Of a stretch of DNA of 17,317 nucleotides, positions 1 to 7,234 are shown in pieces; positions within the stretch are counted from its first letter, which is position 1, and each line of letters opens with the position of its first letter. The DNA is from Microscillaceae bacterium (lineage in GTDB: Bacteria > Bacteroidota > Bacteroidia > Cytophagales > Microscillaceae), in assembly GCA_003483885.1 (NCBI GenBank), contig DMXI01000117.1:1-17317 (forward strand). Reading direction: 5' to 3'. The translations under genes and the position numbers were made by a program. A model generated the notes under the pieces. That model did not search any database. It was not told where the DNA came from and saw nothing but the letters and a program-made list of their open reading frames with translations.

Positions 1-179
1 GGCATGTTAATATCCAAAAAAAGTAAATCTACCTCGTTTTGCTGTAAAAAAGCCATGGCTTCGATGGCGTTTTCGAAACAAGCAACCAGCTCGAGATAGG
101 GAATTTTTTGGCTATGATGCCGAATGACCTCTAAGGCCATAAACTCATCATCAATGGCAATGCTTTTGATCTTATTCAT
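1..179 (-). CDS. LytTR-type response regulator, N-terminal part (cut by window edge)
   Basis: This is the first 59 codons of a response regulator receiver domain running off the left edge. Visible features are the acidic pair and glutamate near the N-terminus (D10, D11, E12 in IAIDDE) and the phospho-acceptor aspartate D56 in the motif LLFLDINM. Its ATG lies inside the end of the upstream histidine kinase gene: ATGAATAA serves as start of this gene and stop of the kinase, an 8-nt overlap that implies translational coupling. Receivers partnered with NPHF-type LytS kinases in Bacteroidota normally carry a C-terminal LytTR DNA-binding domain, but that part is outside the window, so the output domain is inferred. 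It should accept phosphate from the kinase next door and control transcription. Confidence 0.9.
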   Translation of the reverse strand, partial: MNKIKSIAIDDEFMALEVIRHHSQKIPYLELVACFENAIEAMAFLQQNEVDLLFLDINM

Positions 180-1302
180 GAACAATAGGTTGGGTGAGGT
201 ACAAAGATAACACGACTTGAAATATATCTTCGCCTGGGACAATGTCTAATACGTGTTGGTCGGGGTATAACAACTCTAAACGGCGTTGTGTATTTTGTAA
301 ACCCAACCCAGAAGCCTCTTTGATGGGCTGTTCTCCTCCATAAGGATTTACGGTATTGGTCACCTCAAATTTGAGCCATTGTTGCTCTACTTTAAGACGG
401 ATGTCAATGGTAGACATTTGATTTTTACTAATCCCGTGCTTAAAAGCATTTTCTACAAAACTAATCAAGAGCATAGGCGCAATTACATAGCCGTGAGGAC
501 GGTCTATATCTACTTCCACATTGACTTGGGGCACCTGTGTTTTGCCGCTAAATCGCTGCTTTTGTAATTCTATATAATTCTCAATGTAATTGAGTTCTTT
601 TTCGAGAGCTATTACATTTACATTGCTTTCGTACAACATATAACGAAGTAAATTTGAAAGCTTGGCAATGCCTTTGGCGGTTCGTTCTGAGCCGTCACTC
701 AGGGCCGAAGCATACAAATTATTGAGCGTGTTGAACAAAAAGTGGGGATTGGTCTGGGATTTCAAAAACTTTAATTCGGTTTTCAGTTTTTCTTCTATTA
801 ACAATCGTTTTTCTTTTTCGTATTGTACCCAATCTTGAGTAAAGCGAGCGCCAAAAGACACCACCAACATCACCAAATATAGAGGAGGTTGCATAGCTAC
901 CAATCTCATAAAATGATCGGGTGGATGGGTATCAGCTGGTTCCGTTTGAGGAATGAGTTCCACCAAAAAATAATTAGTGCCAATCTCTAGGCCATAACAC
1001 ATGACTATAAAGGCAACCAAGTAAGCCACATAGTCAAGGTAGCGTTTCTTTTGTAGAAAAGTGCCAATCAAAAAATTAATGTTGCCATAAAATAACAACG
1101 CTTTGAATATGTTGCCTACCAATAAAGGAATCAAAAATTGTAGATCATAATATTTATGATCCTGAAAGACGCTATTTTGGTCGTCAAAGGTAAGTCGACT
1201 ATAAGATGCACTGAAATAAAAATAAGAAATGGCCAGCCAAAATAAGGCGTGAAAAGCAACGGTAATTACTTGGTCTGGCTTTAAATCTTTGAACTGAATC
1301 AT
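172..1302 (-). CDS. LytS/YehU-family sensor histidine kinase
   Basis: A 376-residue inner-membrane kinase. The N-terminal part has about four hydrophobic segments (roughly 12-30, 54-82, 91-113, 139-153), with no separate extracytoplasmic sensor domain of any size. A charged, probably coiled-coil linker (155-180) leads to the His_kinase family signature LKSQTNPHFLFNTLNN, with the phosphorylated histidine expected at H187. The ATP-binding part shows the N box ENAFKHG (284-290) and a G box GLGLQNTQRRLELLYP from 332. It is cotranscribed with the response regulator, which it overlaps by 8 nt. The signal it senses cannot be read from the sequence; kinases of this design in Bacteroidota are common and mostly uncharacterised. 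It is divergent from the beta-lactamase-fold gene array starting at 1725, but no link is shown. Confidence 0.95.
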   Translation of the reverse strand: MIQFKDLKPDQVITVAFHALFWLAISYFYFSASYSRLTFDDQNSVFQDHKYYDLQFLIPLLVGNIFKALLFYGNINFLIGTFLQKKRYLDYVAYLVAFIVMCYGLEIGTNYFLVELIPQTEPADTHPPDHFMRLVAMQPPLYLVMLVVSFGARFTQDWVQYEKEKRLLIEEKLKTELKFLKSQTNPHFLFNTLNNLYASALSDGSERTAKGIAKLSNLLRYMLYESNVNVIALEKELNYIENYIELQKQRFSGKTQVPQVNVEVDIDRPHGYVIAPMLLISFVENAFKHGISKNQMSTIDIRLKVEQQWLKFEVTNTVNPYGGEQPIKEASGLGLQNTQRRLELLYPDQHVLDIVPGEDIFQVVLSLYLTQPIVHE

Positions 1303-1724
1303 GGGTTTTTACTTGAATTGAATGAAAGTTACTCAAAAAAATGCGAGTGACGAGCAGTTTTTGATAAAGGGCCAGGTTTTTTACAACAACATTTTAATAA
1401 TATTGATCAAAACGTCCATCAATTAAATCATACCATACATCCATTATATCTCTCCCTTGTTACATTCTATTTTTTAGAATCTTAATGAATCTCTTTCTTG
1501 CACATTATGATAATGCTGATTTCGGCATTAGAGTATGTTTAAATTTTGTCTTCAAGGGTAAAAATGATGGGTTTTTTGTGTTGATGAAGCATATTTTTAA
1601 AGGAATAGCCAAAGCTATTGCTGCAAAAATTGCTAAAATCAGTGCGTAAAAGCCGCTTTTTTAGCCCAGATTATAATTTTTAAACATACTCTTACTTAAA
1701 ACCATATAACTCAATTTATTTATC
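1303..1724. other. Divergent intergenic region, kinase / hydrolase array
   Basis: This 422-nt AT-rich spacer must hold the promoters of the minus-strand kinase and of the plus-strand hydrolase array. I see no copy of the Bacteroidota promoter consensus (TTTG, about 19 nt, TAnnTTTG) that I would defend. Its right half is occupied by the mini-element at 1531-1691. The last 30 nt before the hydrolase start (CATATAACTCAA followed by a T-rich stretch) are repeated almost unchanged before the second 571-residue paralogue at 3713, so this short leader was duplicated with the gene. Confidence 0.6.
1531..1691. mobile_element. MITE-like mini-element, copy A (161 bp)
   Basis: The element begins GAGTATGTTTAAA and ends with the exact reverse complement of those 13 bases, and is flanked on both sides by TTA (1528-1530 and 1692-1694), a 3-bp target duplication. 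It has no coding capacity. A second copy with the same ends lies at 15657-15783; the two share the left end through TTTGTCTTC (21 of 23 bases) and an internal block (1655-1676 here, 21 of 22 bases) but differ elsewhere. GAG termini with a 3-bp TNA duplication are what I recall for the IS1031 group of the IS5 family, so a transposase of that type may have mobilised it; that family link is inference. It sits about 30 bp upstream of the first hydrolase gene and could alter its promoter. Confidence 0.75.
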
Positions 1725-3440
1725 ATGAAAAGATTCACCATTTTATTGATGAGCTTAGGGAGCATTATGCTCATAAGCGCTCAATTTTTATTGGCGCAAA
1801 CCAAAAGTACCTTGATTGATCAGTACCTAAGCAAAGCCAACAAGGAGGGTTTTGCCGGAGTAGTACTGGTAGCTCAGCGCGGCAAGGTTATTTTTAACAA
1901 GGGCTATGGGATGGCCAACCGAGAAAAAGGAATTGCTTATGACCAAAATTCAGTGTTTGATATTGGCTCTATCACCAAGCAATTTACCGGAGCAGCAATT
2001 GTGAAACTAGAGATGGAAGGCAAGCTCAAAACGAGCGATTTGATGAGTAAGTATTTGCCTAATGTACCTGCTACGATGCAAAAAATCACCCTACACCATT
2101 TGCTTACCCACAGTGCTGGGCTTCCGAGTGGTATAGGTCCCGATGAAGAGTTGTTAGGCGCAGAAGCTTACCTGAAGAGATTGTATGCTAAACCTCTTAA
2201 AAAATCATTTGGCTCATTTGTGTACAGTAATGTAGGGTATAGCTTGCTAGCGATGGTGGTAGAAAAAGCAAGTGGTATGTCCTACGAAAAATATTTGCAG
2301 CAAAAGCTGTTTAAACCCGCAGGAATGACCCAAACCGGGTATGTATTGCCTCGCTGGAAAGACAAACGGATCGTGATGGGGTATCAGGGGCAAAACCTTT
2401 GGGGAGCTACTCATCAAAAGTCTCAATATCACAAAGGAGTAACTTATCACCTAAAAGGCAATGGAGGGATTATGTCTACCATATTGGACATGCACAAATG
2501 GTATAAAGCCATTAAAAACAATACGGTTCTCTCAAAAGCAGCCACTAAAAAATACATTGGCAAGCAAATCCTCGAGCGTGAAGGTAGACCTTTTCATTAT
2601 GGTTATGGTTGGAGCATCGAACAAAAAGAAGGGCGAGAAATCACCTGGCACAATGGCGGGAATGGATATTTTAGCAATTATATGGGTTTTTACCCTAACA
2701 AAGACCTCATGATTTTTGTAGGGTGCAACACTGGCAAGGATGCCGATCCTTATGCCCACACGATTGATGAGATTATGCATGGAGGGTTTAAGGCGCTGGA
2801 TGCTTCGCTTACCAATACCTATGCCGGAACTTACCAACTACCCAATGGACAAAAGTTTAAAGTACGACTGAATGCGAACAATCAATTGGTAGTACCGATT
2901 AATCGGTCGGATTTGTATTTGACATTCTCAGGTACTGGCAAAGAAGACAACAAAATAGCCAAAGACTATAACCACAAGGTACAGGAAATGGCAAACGCTT
3001 TGGCCAAACAAGATTATGCGGCTTATGGCAAAATAGAAAGCCAATATATCTCAAGTATGAATGCTGCCGAAATAGAAAGACAGATAAAAAGCCTTTTTGA
3101 CAATGTGACCAAAGTGATAGGTAAGCCACAGGCATTCAAGATATTGGGCAGCGTTTCTCGTAGAGGAGGTAAATATTATCTAACTGCCTCTCAAATTACT
3201 TTTGCCAAATCGGGCAAACAGACGAAGATGTATTTTTTCCATTATTGGACAGGCAATCGCCTAGTAGACCTAAGTCGAAGCACGGAAGGCGAAATGATGA
3301 AACGATTTAATCACCAGGATGGCAAGAAGTTTTTTGCGAGAAGCAATCAACTGACAATCGAGCTTGTGACTCAAGACGGGGTTCCTGCCTTGAAAGTAGG
3401 TAATCGCCTGGTTTTGAAGAGAGTGGCTAACCTGAAATAA
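1725..3440 (+). CDS. Secreted serine beta-lactamase-fold hydrolase, paralogue 1
   Basis: A 571-residue protein of the beta-lactamase/transpeptidase-like family (PF00144 type; includes class C beta-lactamases, D-aminopeptidases, esterases). An N-terminal signal peptide (about 1-24, ending LLAQ) directs it out of the cytoplasm. The catalytic motifs are intact: SITK with nucleophile S82 and K85, Y167-S-N169 in FVYSNVGYS, and the third motif WHNGG with H309. After the catalytic domain (to about 355) a C-terminal extension of about 210 residues begins with a YAGTYQLPNG segment like the DUF3471-type beta-rich domains found behind such hydrolases; its last part is unfamiliar. Its nearest relative is the equal-length gene at 3713. 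The real substrate (peptide, ester, beta-lactam) cannot be told from sequence; resistance should not be assumed. The start fits the signal peptide and the leader shared with the second copy. Confidence 0.93.
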   Translation: MKRFTILLMSLGSIMLISAQFLLAQTKSTLIDQYLSKANKEGFAGVVLVAQRGKVIFNKGYGMANREKGIAYDQNSVFDIGSITKQFTGAAIVKLEMEGKLKTSDLMSKYLPNVPATMQKITLHHLLTHSAGLPSGIGPDEELLGAEAYLKRLYAKPLKKSFGSFVYSNVGYSLLAMVVEKASGMSYEKYLQQKLFKPAGMTQTGYVLPRWKDKRIVMGYQGQNLWGATHQKSQYHKGVTYHLKGNGGIMSTILDMHKWYKAIKNNTVLSKAATKKYIGKQILEREGRPFHYGYGWSIEQKEGREITWHNGGNGYFSNYMGFYPNKDLMIFVGCNTGKDADPYAHTIDEIMHGGFKALDASLTNTYAGTYQLPNGQKFKVRLNANNQLVVPINRSDLYLTFSGTGKEDNKIAKDYNHKVQEMANALAKQDYAAYGKIESQYISSMNAAEIERQIKSLFDNVTKVIGKPQAFKILGSVSRRGGKYYLTASQITFAKSGKQTKMYFFHYWTGNRLVDLSRSTEGEMMKRFNHQDGKKFFARSNQLTIELVTQDGVPALKVGNRLVLKRVANLK

Positions 3441-3445
3441 CAATT

Positions 3446-3634
3446 TTGGTAAAGGTGAAAAAGGCTTTAAGGAGCTTAGTGAGCATACATTTTCTGTTCG
3501 TTTATTGGGCAGGAATGTATGCTGTTTGTGGGCAAACTGCCTCAGCGAATTTTGCTTTACCAGATTGTTTACATAGAAGCATTTTAACACTATGCGCCGA
3601 TAAAAATCAAGGAAGTGAAATGATAATTTTATAA
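3446..3634 (+). pseudogene. Truncated remnant of a second copy of the 358-residue hydrolase gene
   Basis: This short reading frame starts 5 nt after the preceding stop, at a TTG. Its first 44 or so codons match the signal peptide and N-terminus of the complete gene at 5576: MVKVKKALRS... against MVAINLKKLRG..., then LFVYWAGMYAVCGQ against LFIHWAGVYVAYGQ, then NFALPD against DFAPLD. The DNA is also alike, with an uninterrupted ATTGGGCAGGA run in both. After about 3577 similarity stops, and the frame closes at 3632 with no catalytic motifs at all. I read it as the stub left when a copy of the 358-residue gene lost nearly all of its body. It could in principle be translated as a secreted peptide of about 30 residues, but nothing supports that. 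Confidence 0.72.
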
Positions 3635-3712
3635 CCCAGAAGAAAACTCAAGGTAAGTTCAATGTCATGATTTGTTTTCAAATCACTCAAATCATATAAC
3701 TCAAATTATACG

Positions 3713-5428
3713 ATGAAAAATTTAACTATTTCAACTTCAACAATTTATTTATTGAGCATTTTGCTTTTGAGCGCACAATTTGTTTTGGCGCAAAAAAAGG
3801 CAACACTCATTGATAAATATTTCCGAAAAGCCACCCAAGATGGCTTTTCGGGAGTAGCAGTGATAGCCCAAAAGGGCAAAATTATTTTTGCGAAGGGTTA
3901 TGGACTGGCCGATCGGGAAAAGAATATTGCGTATGATCAAAACTCCGTATTTGATATTGGGTCTATTACTAAGCAATTTACTGGCGCGGCTATTCTCAAA
4001 CTGGAAATGGAAGGCAAGCTCAAAACAAGTGATTTGATGAGTAAGTACCTACCTAATGTACCTGCCGAAATGCAAAAAATAACCTTACACCATTTGCTTA
4101 CCCACAGTGCTGGTTTGCCAGGAGGTATTGGCCTTGACGAAGAATTGATTGATGCCCAAGCCTATCTAAAAAGATTGTATAGCGAAAGGCTTAGGGAATC
4201 ATTTGGATCATTTGCTTACAGCAATGCAGGGTATAGTTTGTTGGCAATGGTGATAGAGAAGGTAAGTGGCATGTCTTATGAAAAGTATTTGCAACAAAAA
4301 TTGTTTAAACCGGCGGGAATGACTCAAACCGGTTATGTATTGCCAAAGTGGAAAAACGAAAATATTGTAATTGGGTACAGAGGGAAAACTCGATGGGGGG
4401 CTACCCATCGAAAATCTCAATACCACAAAGGGGTTACTTATCACTTGCGGGGGAATGGAGGAATTATGTCTACAGTATTGGACATGCACAAATGGTACAA
4501 GGCCATTAAAAATAATACTGTGCTTTCAAAAGCAGCTACTAAAAAATATTTGGCCAAGCACATGCTGATACGAGAAGGCAGACATTATGGTTATGGCTGG
4601 ATAACTGAACAAAAAGAGGGGAGAGAAATTATCTGGCATACCGGAGGCAATGATTATTTTATGAATTATATGGGGTTTTATCCTGACAAAGGCTTGATGT
4701 TTTTTGTGGGTTGTAATACTGGAAAAAATCCTACTCCCTATGCTCAAAAGGTTGATGAAATCCTGCATGGAGAATTCAAAGCAATGGATGCCTCTCTTGC
4801 TAAGCAATATACAGGCATCTATCAACTACCTTCAGGCCAAAAGTTTCAAGTACGTTTTAATGCCAATAATCAATTGGCAGTACGAATGAATCAGTCTGAA
4901 TTATATAAAGCATTTTTGAGCACAGGCAAAGAGGATAAAAAAAAGGCTCAAGATTATGATAATAAAACACGGGAAATGATCACTCCATTGCTCAAACAAG
5001 ATTATGCCGCTTATGCCAAATTAGAAAGCCAATATGTAACGGACACCCCTGCCGCAGAAATTGAACAAGGGGTAAAAGAGGGCTTTGGCAGAATGATACA
5101 AATGATGGGTAAACCCCAATCAATCAAGGTGTTAGGAAGTGTGGCTCGTCAAGGAGGTAAATATTACCTGACTGCTTCAAGAATTACGTTTGCAAAAGCT
5201 GGCACTCAAACAAATATGTATTTTTTCTATTACTGGAATGGTAAAAGTTTGATGGATGTGGATAGTCGTTCGGAAGATGATATGATCAAACGATTTGATC
5301 AGCAAGAGGAGAAAAAGTTCTTTGCCAAGAGTAATCAACTTGCGATTGAGTTAATCACTAAAGATGAAGTGCCAGCAATAAAAGTAGGCAAGCAGTTGAT
5401 TTTGAAGAGAGTAGCTAACCTGAAATAA
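3713..5428 (+). CDS. Secreted serine beta-lactamase-fold hydrolase, paralogue 2
   Basis: Also 571 residues and clearly a tandem duplicate of the gene at 1725, with long identical runs (for example DQNSVFDIGSITKQFTG and the end LILKRVANLK against LVLKRVANLK). The signal peptide is about 1-26 (ending FVLAQ). The catalytic motifs are intact: S84-I-T-K87, Y169-S-N171, and WHTGG with H309. A two-residue gain near the N-terminus and a two-residue loss before HYGYGW keep the total length equal. The C-terminal extension has diverged more than the catalytic domain. The leader CATATAACTCAA before its start matches that of paralogue 1, so the duplication included upstream DNA. The intergenic gap to paralogue 1 (272 nt) contains the truncated third family member. 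Substrate unknown. Confidence 0.93.
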   Translation: MKNLTISTSTIYLLSILLLSAQFVLAQKKATLIDKYFRKATQDGFSGVAVIAQKGKIIFAKGYGLADREKNIAYDQNSVFDIGSITKQFTGAAILKLEMEGKLKTSDLMSKYLPNVPAEMQKITLHHLLTHSAGLPGGIGLDEELIDAQAYLKRLYSERLRESFGSFAYSNAGYSLLAMVIEKVSGMSYEKYLQQKLFKPAGMTQTGYVLPKWKNENIVIGYRGKTRWGATHRKSQYHKGVTYHLRGNGGIMSTVLDMHKWYKAIKNNTVLSKAATKKYLAKHMLIREGRHYGYGWITEQKEGREIIWHTGGNDYFMNYMGFYPDKGLMFFVGCNTGKNPTPYAQKVDEILHGEFKAMDASLAKQYTGIYQLPSGQKFQVRFNANNQLAVRMNQSELYKAFLSTGKEDKKKAQDYDNKTREMITPLLKQDYAAYAKLESQYVTDTPAAEIEQGVKEGFGRMIQMMGKPQSIKVLGSVARQGGKYYLTASRITFAKAGTQTNMYFFYYWNGKSLMDVDSRSEDDMIKRFDQQEEKKFFAKSNQLAIELITKDEVPAIKVGKQLILKRVANLK

Positions 5429-5443
5429 GGCAAATGAAGATAA

Positions 5444-5487
5444 GGAGTCAAATGCAAGGATGATGGAAAGGTGACTGGATTGACTCC
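5444..5487. terminator. Possible hairpin after paralogue 2
   Basis: GGAGTCAA (5444-5451) is repeated as its perfect reverse complement TTGACTCC (5480-5487), followed by CTGTTTTG. The 28-nt loop is long and the T-run is short, so this may be a weak terminator or a chance repeat in the 147-nt gap before the next gene. Confidence 0.25.
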
Positions 5488-5575
5488 CTGTTTTGATTTC
5501 AAGTTTAATCAACAAAACCAAATTGTGGCTTTTGGATGGTAGATAAAATATGCTTAACCAAGGTATTTAAATAGA

Positions 5576-6652
5576 ATGGTAGCAATAAATCTAAAAAAAC
5601 TTCGCGGTATTGGTATATGCCTCCTGTTCATACATTGGGCAGGAGTATATGTTGCTTATGGACAGCAGGATTTTGCCCCACTGGATCGTTTACTTTCTCA
5701 AAAATTTGATGCCCAGTTTGGGTATTCAGTATTGATCGCCCATCAGGGTAAGGTGGTATTTCGCAAATATGGTGGATATGCCCATCCACGAAAAAAACAA
5801 AAGGTCAATGCTAAGACCTTATTTCAGATTGCCTCTATTACCAAGTCAGTGACTGCCGTGGGGATCTTCAAACTCATCGAGCAAGGTAAGGTTCAACTAA
5901 CTGATCCACTTACTAAGTTTTTTACCAAGGTGCCCCAAGACAAAAAAGCCATCACCATTGCCCAATTGTTATCGCATCGGTCGGGGTATGCTCAAAATTA
6001 TACTTGTGATAGGATTAAGGAGGCAAGCAAAGCACTCAAAGCGCTTTTGAAAGACAAACTCAAATTTTCACCAGGAGACCGCTTTGGTTATTCCAATCAA
6101 AACTATGCAATGTTGGCCCTGGTGATTGAGCAAGTTACCGGAAAAACTTATGAGCAGTACATTCGCCAAACCATTCTTGAACCATTACAAATGATTCAAA
6201 CCCAGTTTTGGGAAGTGGGCAATCAAAACCAGGAAACGGCTGGCACCAACACTCGCTTATTGGCGCGTACCAAACGTAAGAATTGGGGTTTTACGGGTTC
6301 TGGAGGACTATATGCCACCGCCCAAGACCTTTGGAAGTTTTGGCAAGGAGTGATGAATTACCAAATAATCTCTAAACAAAGTGTGGCTACGATGTTGGGC
6401 AATTATTATAAGACTTCTTCTGGACTCGAGATTGGTTATGGTTGGTTTACCCGCCCCACTACTCCTTGGCAGAGCAAGGAGGTTTGGACTCGGGGCAACG
6501 AAAGTTGGGGGCATAATGCGGTTATTAGAGGTTTTGTAGATAAAGATACTGTCATTATTATTTTGAGTAACTCGGGCGAAATGGGTGATAAGCGCCAAAC
6601 GGGTAATCGGGTGGTGAGTAAGGCAGTGGCTGATTGGTTGTGGAATAGGTAG
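5576..6652 (+). CDS. Secreted beta-lactamase-fold protein, short paralogue
   Basis: A 358-residue member of the same serine hydrolase family, without the long C-terminal extension of its neighbours. The N-terminus (about 1-30, with LLFIHWAGVYVAYGQ) is a signal peptide. The first two catalytic motifs are present: S87-I-T-K90 and Y172-S-N174 in FGYSNQNYA. The third motif is atypical: where relatives have W-H-x-G-G, this protein reads VWTRGNESWGHN, so the usual histidine appears replaced by T305 (TRG, with G307). That may mean a shifted specificity (KTG-like position) or altered activity. It is more distant from the two 571-residue genes than they are from each other. A decayed copy of its 5' end lies at 3446, showing it was part of the duplicated unit. 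Only 28 bp of ordinary sequence separate its stop from the palindromic element downstream. Confidence 0.9.
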   Translation: MVAINLKKLRGIGICLLFIHWAGVYVAYGQQDFAPLDRLLSQKFDAQFGYSVLIAHQGKVVFRKYGGYAHPRKKQKVNAKTLFQIASITKSVTAVGIFKLIEQGKVQLTDPLTKFFTKVPQDKKAITIAQLLSHRSGYAQNYTCDRIKEASKALKALLKDKLKFSPGDRFGYSNQNYAMLALVIEQVTGKTYEQYIRQTILEPLQMIQTQFWEVGNQNQETAGTNTRLLARTKRKNWGFTGSGGLYATAQDLWKFWQGVMNYQIISKQSVATMLGNYYKTSSGLEIGYGWFTRPTTPWQSKEVWTRGNESWGHNAVIRGFVDKDTVIIILSNSGEMGDKRQTGNRVVSKAVADWLWNR

Positions 6653-6680
6653 TGATGCACAATAAAAAGTAATGGTTTAC

Positions 6681-6689
6681 CTCTAGGTG
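6681..6689 (+). repeat. Left 9-bp direct repeat (target duplication) of the palindromic element
   Basis: CTCTAGGTG, identical to 7235-7243 and directly abutting the CATACTAC terminus of the element. The pair is the classic footprint of transposition with a 9-bp stagger. Confidence 0.8.
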
Positions 6690-6836
6690 CATACTACCAG
6701 ACATTTTGGCTAAAGTTGACTGTGAGGACACTATAGCCTTCAGGATAAGGGTTTAATCTTTTAAAAAACGACGTCATCGCCTCCGCTTGTGTCTAGTGCA
6801 GTCATCTGACTTTTAATAGTTACAATTTACCTGCAG

Positions 6837-6868
6837 TTTTTGGGTCTTACCGAAGGGAGACCCAAAAA
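6837..6868. repeat. Inner hairpin 1 of the palindromic element
   Basis: TTTTTGGGTCT (6837-6847) pairs perfectly with AGACCCAAAAA (6858-6868) around the 10-nt loop TACCGAAGGG. Read in reverse complement, hairpin 2 (6935-6964) has the same design and nearly the same loop, TACTGAAAGG. Confidence 0.75.
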
Positions 6869-6934
6869 AGCCATTCGATAGCTGGAAGTCGTTTTATCGC
6901 AAAATAAGCGTGGTTCCCAAAAGTGGCTCCATCA

Positions 6935-6964
6935 CCTTTGGTCTCCTTTCAGTAAGACCAAAGG
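6935..6964. repeat. Inner hairpin 2 of the palindromic element
   Basis: CCTTTGGTCT (6935-6944) pairs perfectly with AGACCAAAGG (6955-6964) around a 10-nt loop. It is an inverted homologue of hairpin 1: stem bases differ between the two, but always in pairs, so both stems stay fully matched. Confidence 0.75.
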
Positions 6965-7116
6965 CACGAAATGAGGAAAGATTAAGTGACTGCACTAGTC
7001 ACAAGCGGATCGAGTAAGTGCAGTTTGAAGACGCTATATATTGCTAGACAGGGACACCGAACCGAGGCAGAAAGAAGTAATTTTTGAGATAAGTTTTGCT
7101 TAGCCTGACTGCTATG

Positions 7117-7198
7117 GTGAGGACATGGCCAACGGTGCGGTCGCCTTCGTATGTGTCTCCACAAACGAAGGCGACTGTGCTGTTGGCCGTGTCCTCAC
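7117..7198 (+). repeat. 34-bp hairpin, fully paired as plus-strand RNA
   Basis: Arms 7117-7150 and 7165-7198 are both 34 nt with no gaps and a 14-nt loop. Twenty-nine positions are Watson-Crick pairs; the other five (arm positions 10, 18, 20, 21, 23) are all G-T, so as plus-strand RNA every position pairs through G-U wobbles, whereas the minus strand would have five A-C mismatches. The 3' arm also forms an alternative perfect 10-bp hairpin with the next bases (GTTGGCCGTG / CACGGCCAAC, 7182-7205, 4-nt loop). The left arm of the 545-bp element has no counterpart of this hairpin. Confidence 0.75.
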
Positions 7199-7234
7199 GG
7201 CCAACTTTAGCCAAAATATCTAGTAAGTAGTATG

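Larger units (their letters stand above)
6783..7008. repeat. Internal 22-bp inverted repeat pair
   Basis: The arm at 6783-6804 (CCGCTTGTG, one variable base, CTAGTGCAGTCA) pairs with 6987-7008, differing at a single base. It encloses the two smaller hairpins at 6837 and 6935 and lies inside the terminal arms of the 545-bp element, making a second level of nesting. Confidence 0.8.
6690..7234. mobile_element. 545-bp non-coding palindromic transposable element
   Basis: The element starts CATACTAC and ends GTAGTATG, a perfect 8-bp terminal inverted repeat. The arms continue as an imperfect inverted repeat (6690-6730 against 7190-7234) that contains ATTTTGGCTAAAGTTG and GTGAGGACA in both, with a 4-nt length difference. 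A perfect 9-bp direct repeat flanks it. Inside are further nested inverted repeats: TATAGCC...AAG (6732-6749 with 7099-7116, 14 of 18), a 22-bp pair (6783-6804 with 6987-7008, 21 of 22), and two hairpins that are inverted copies of each other. No credible protein is encoded; the longest frame is a 60-codon antisense stretch through the palindromes. The target duplication length is shared by several families (IS4, IS1, IS903 groups), so the mobilising transposase is unknown. Confidence 0.78.

Noticed and set aside
1725..6652. The hydrolase array as antibiotic-resistance genes
   Set aside because: The SxxK/YxN/HxG family covers many esterases and peptidases; nothing here points to beta-lactam breakdown, so only the fold is claimed.
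6982..7164. 60-codon open frame on the minus strand inside the palindromic element
   Set aside because: It runs through the inverted repeats, gives a low-complexity His/Arg/Ser-rich product without motifs, and has no start signal; it is a by-product of the repeat structure.
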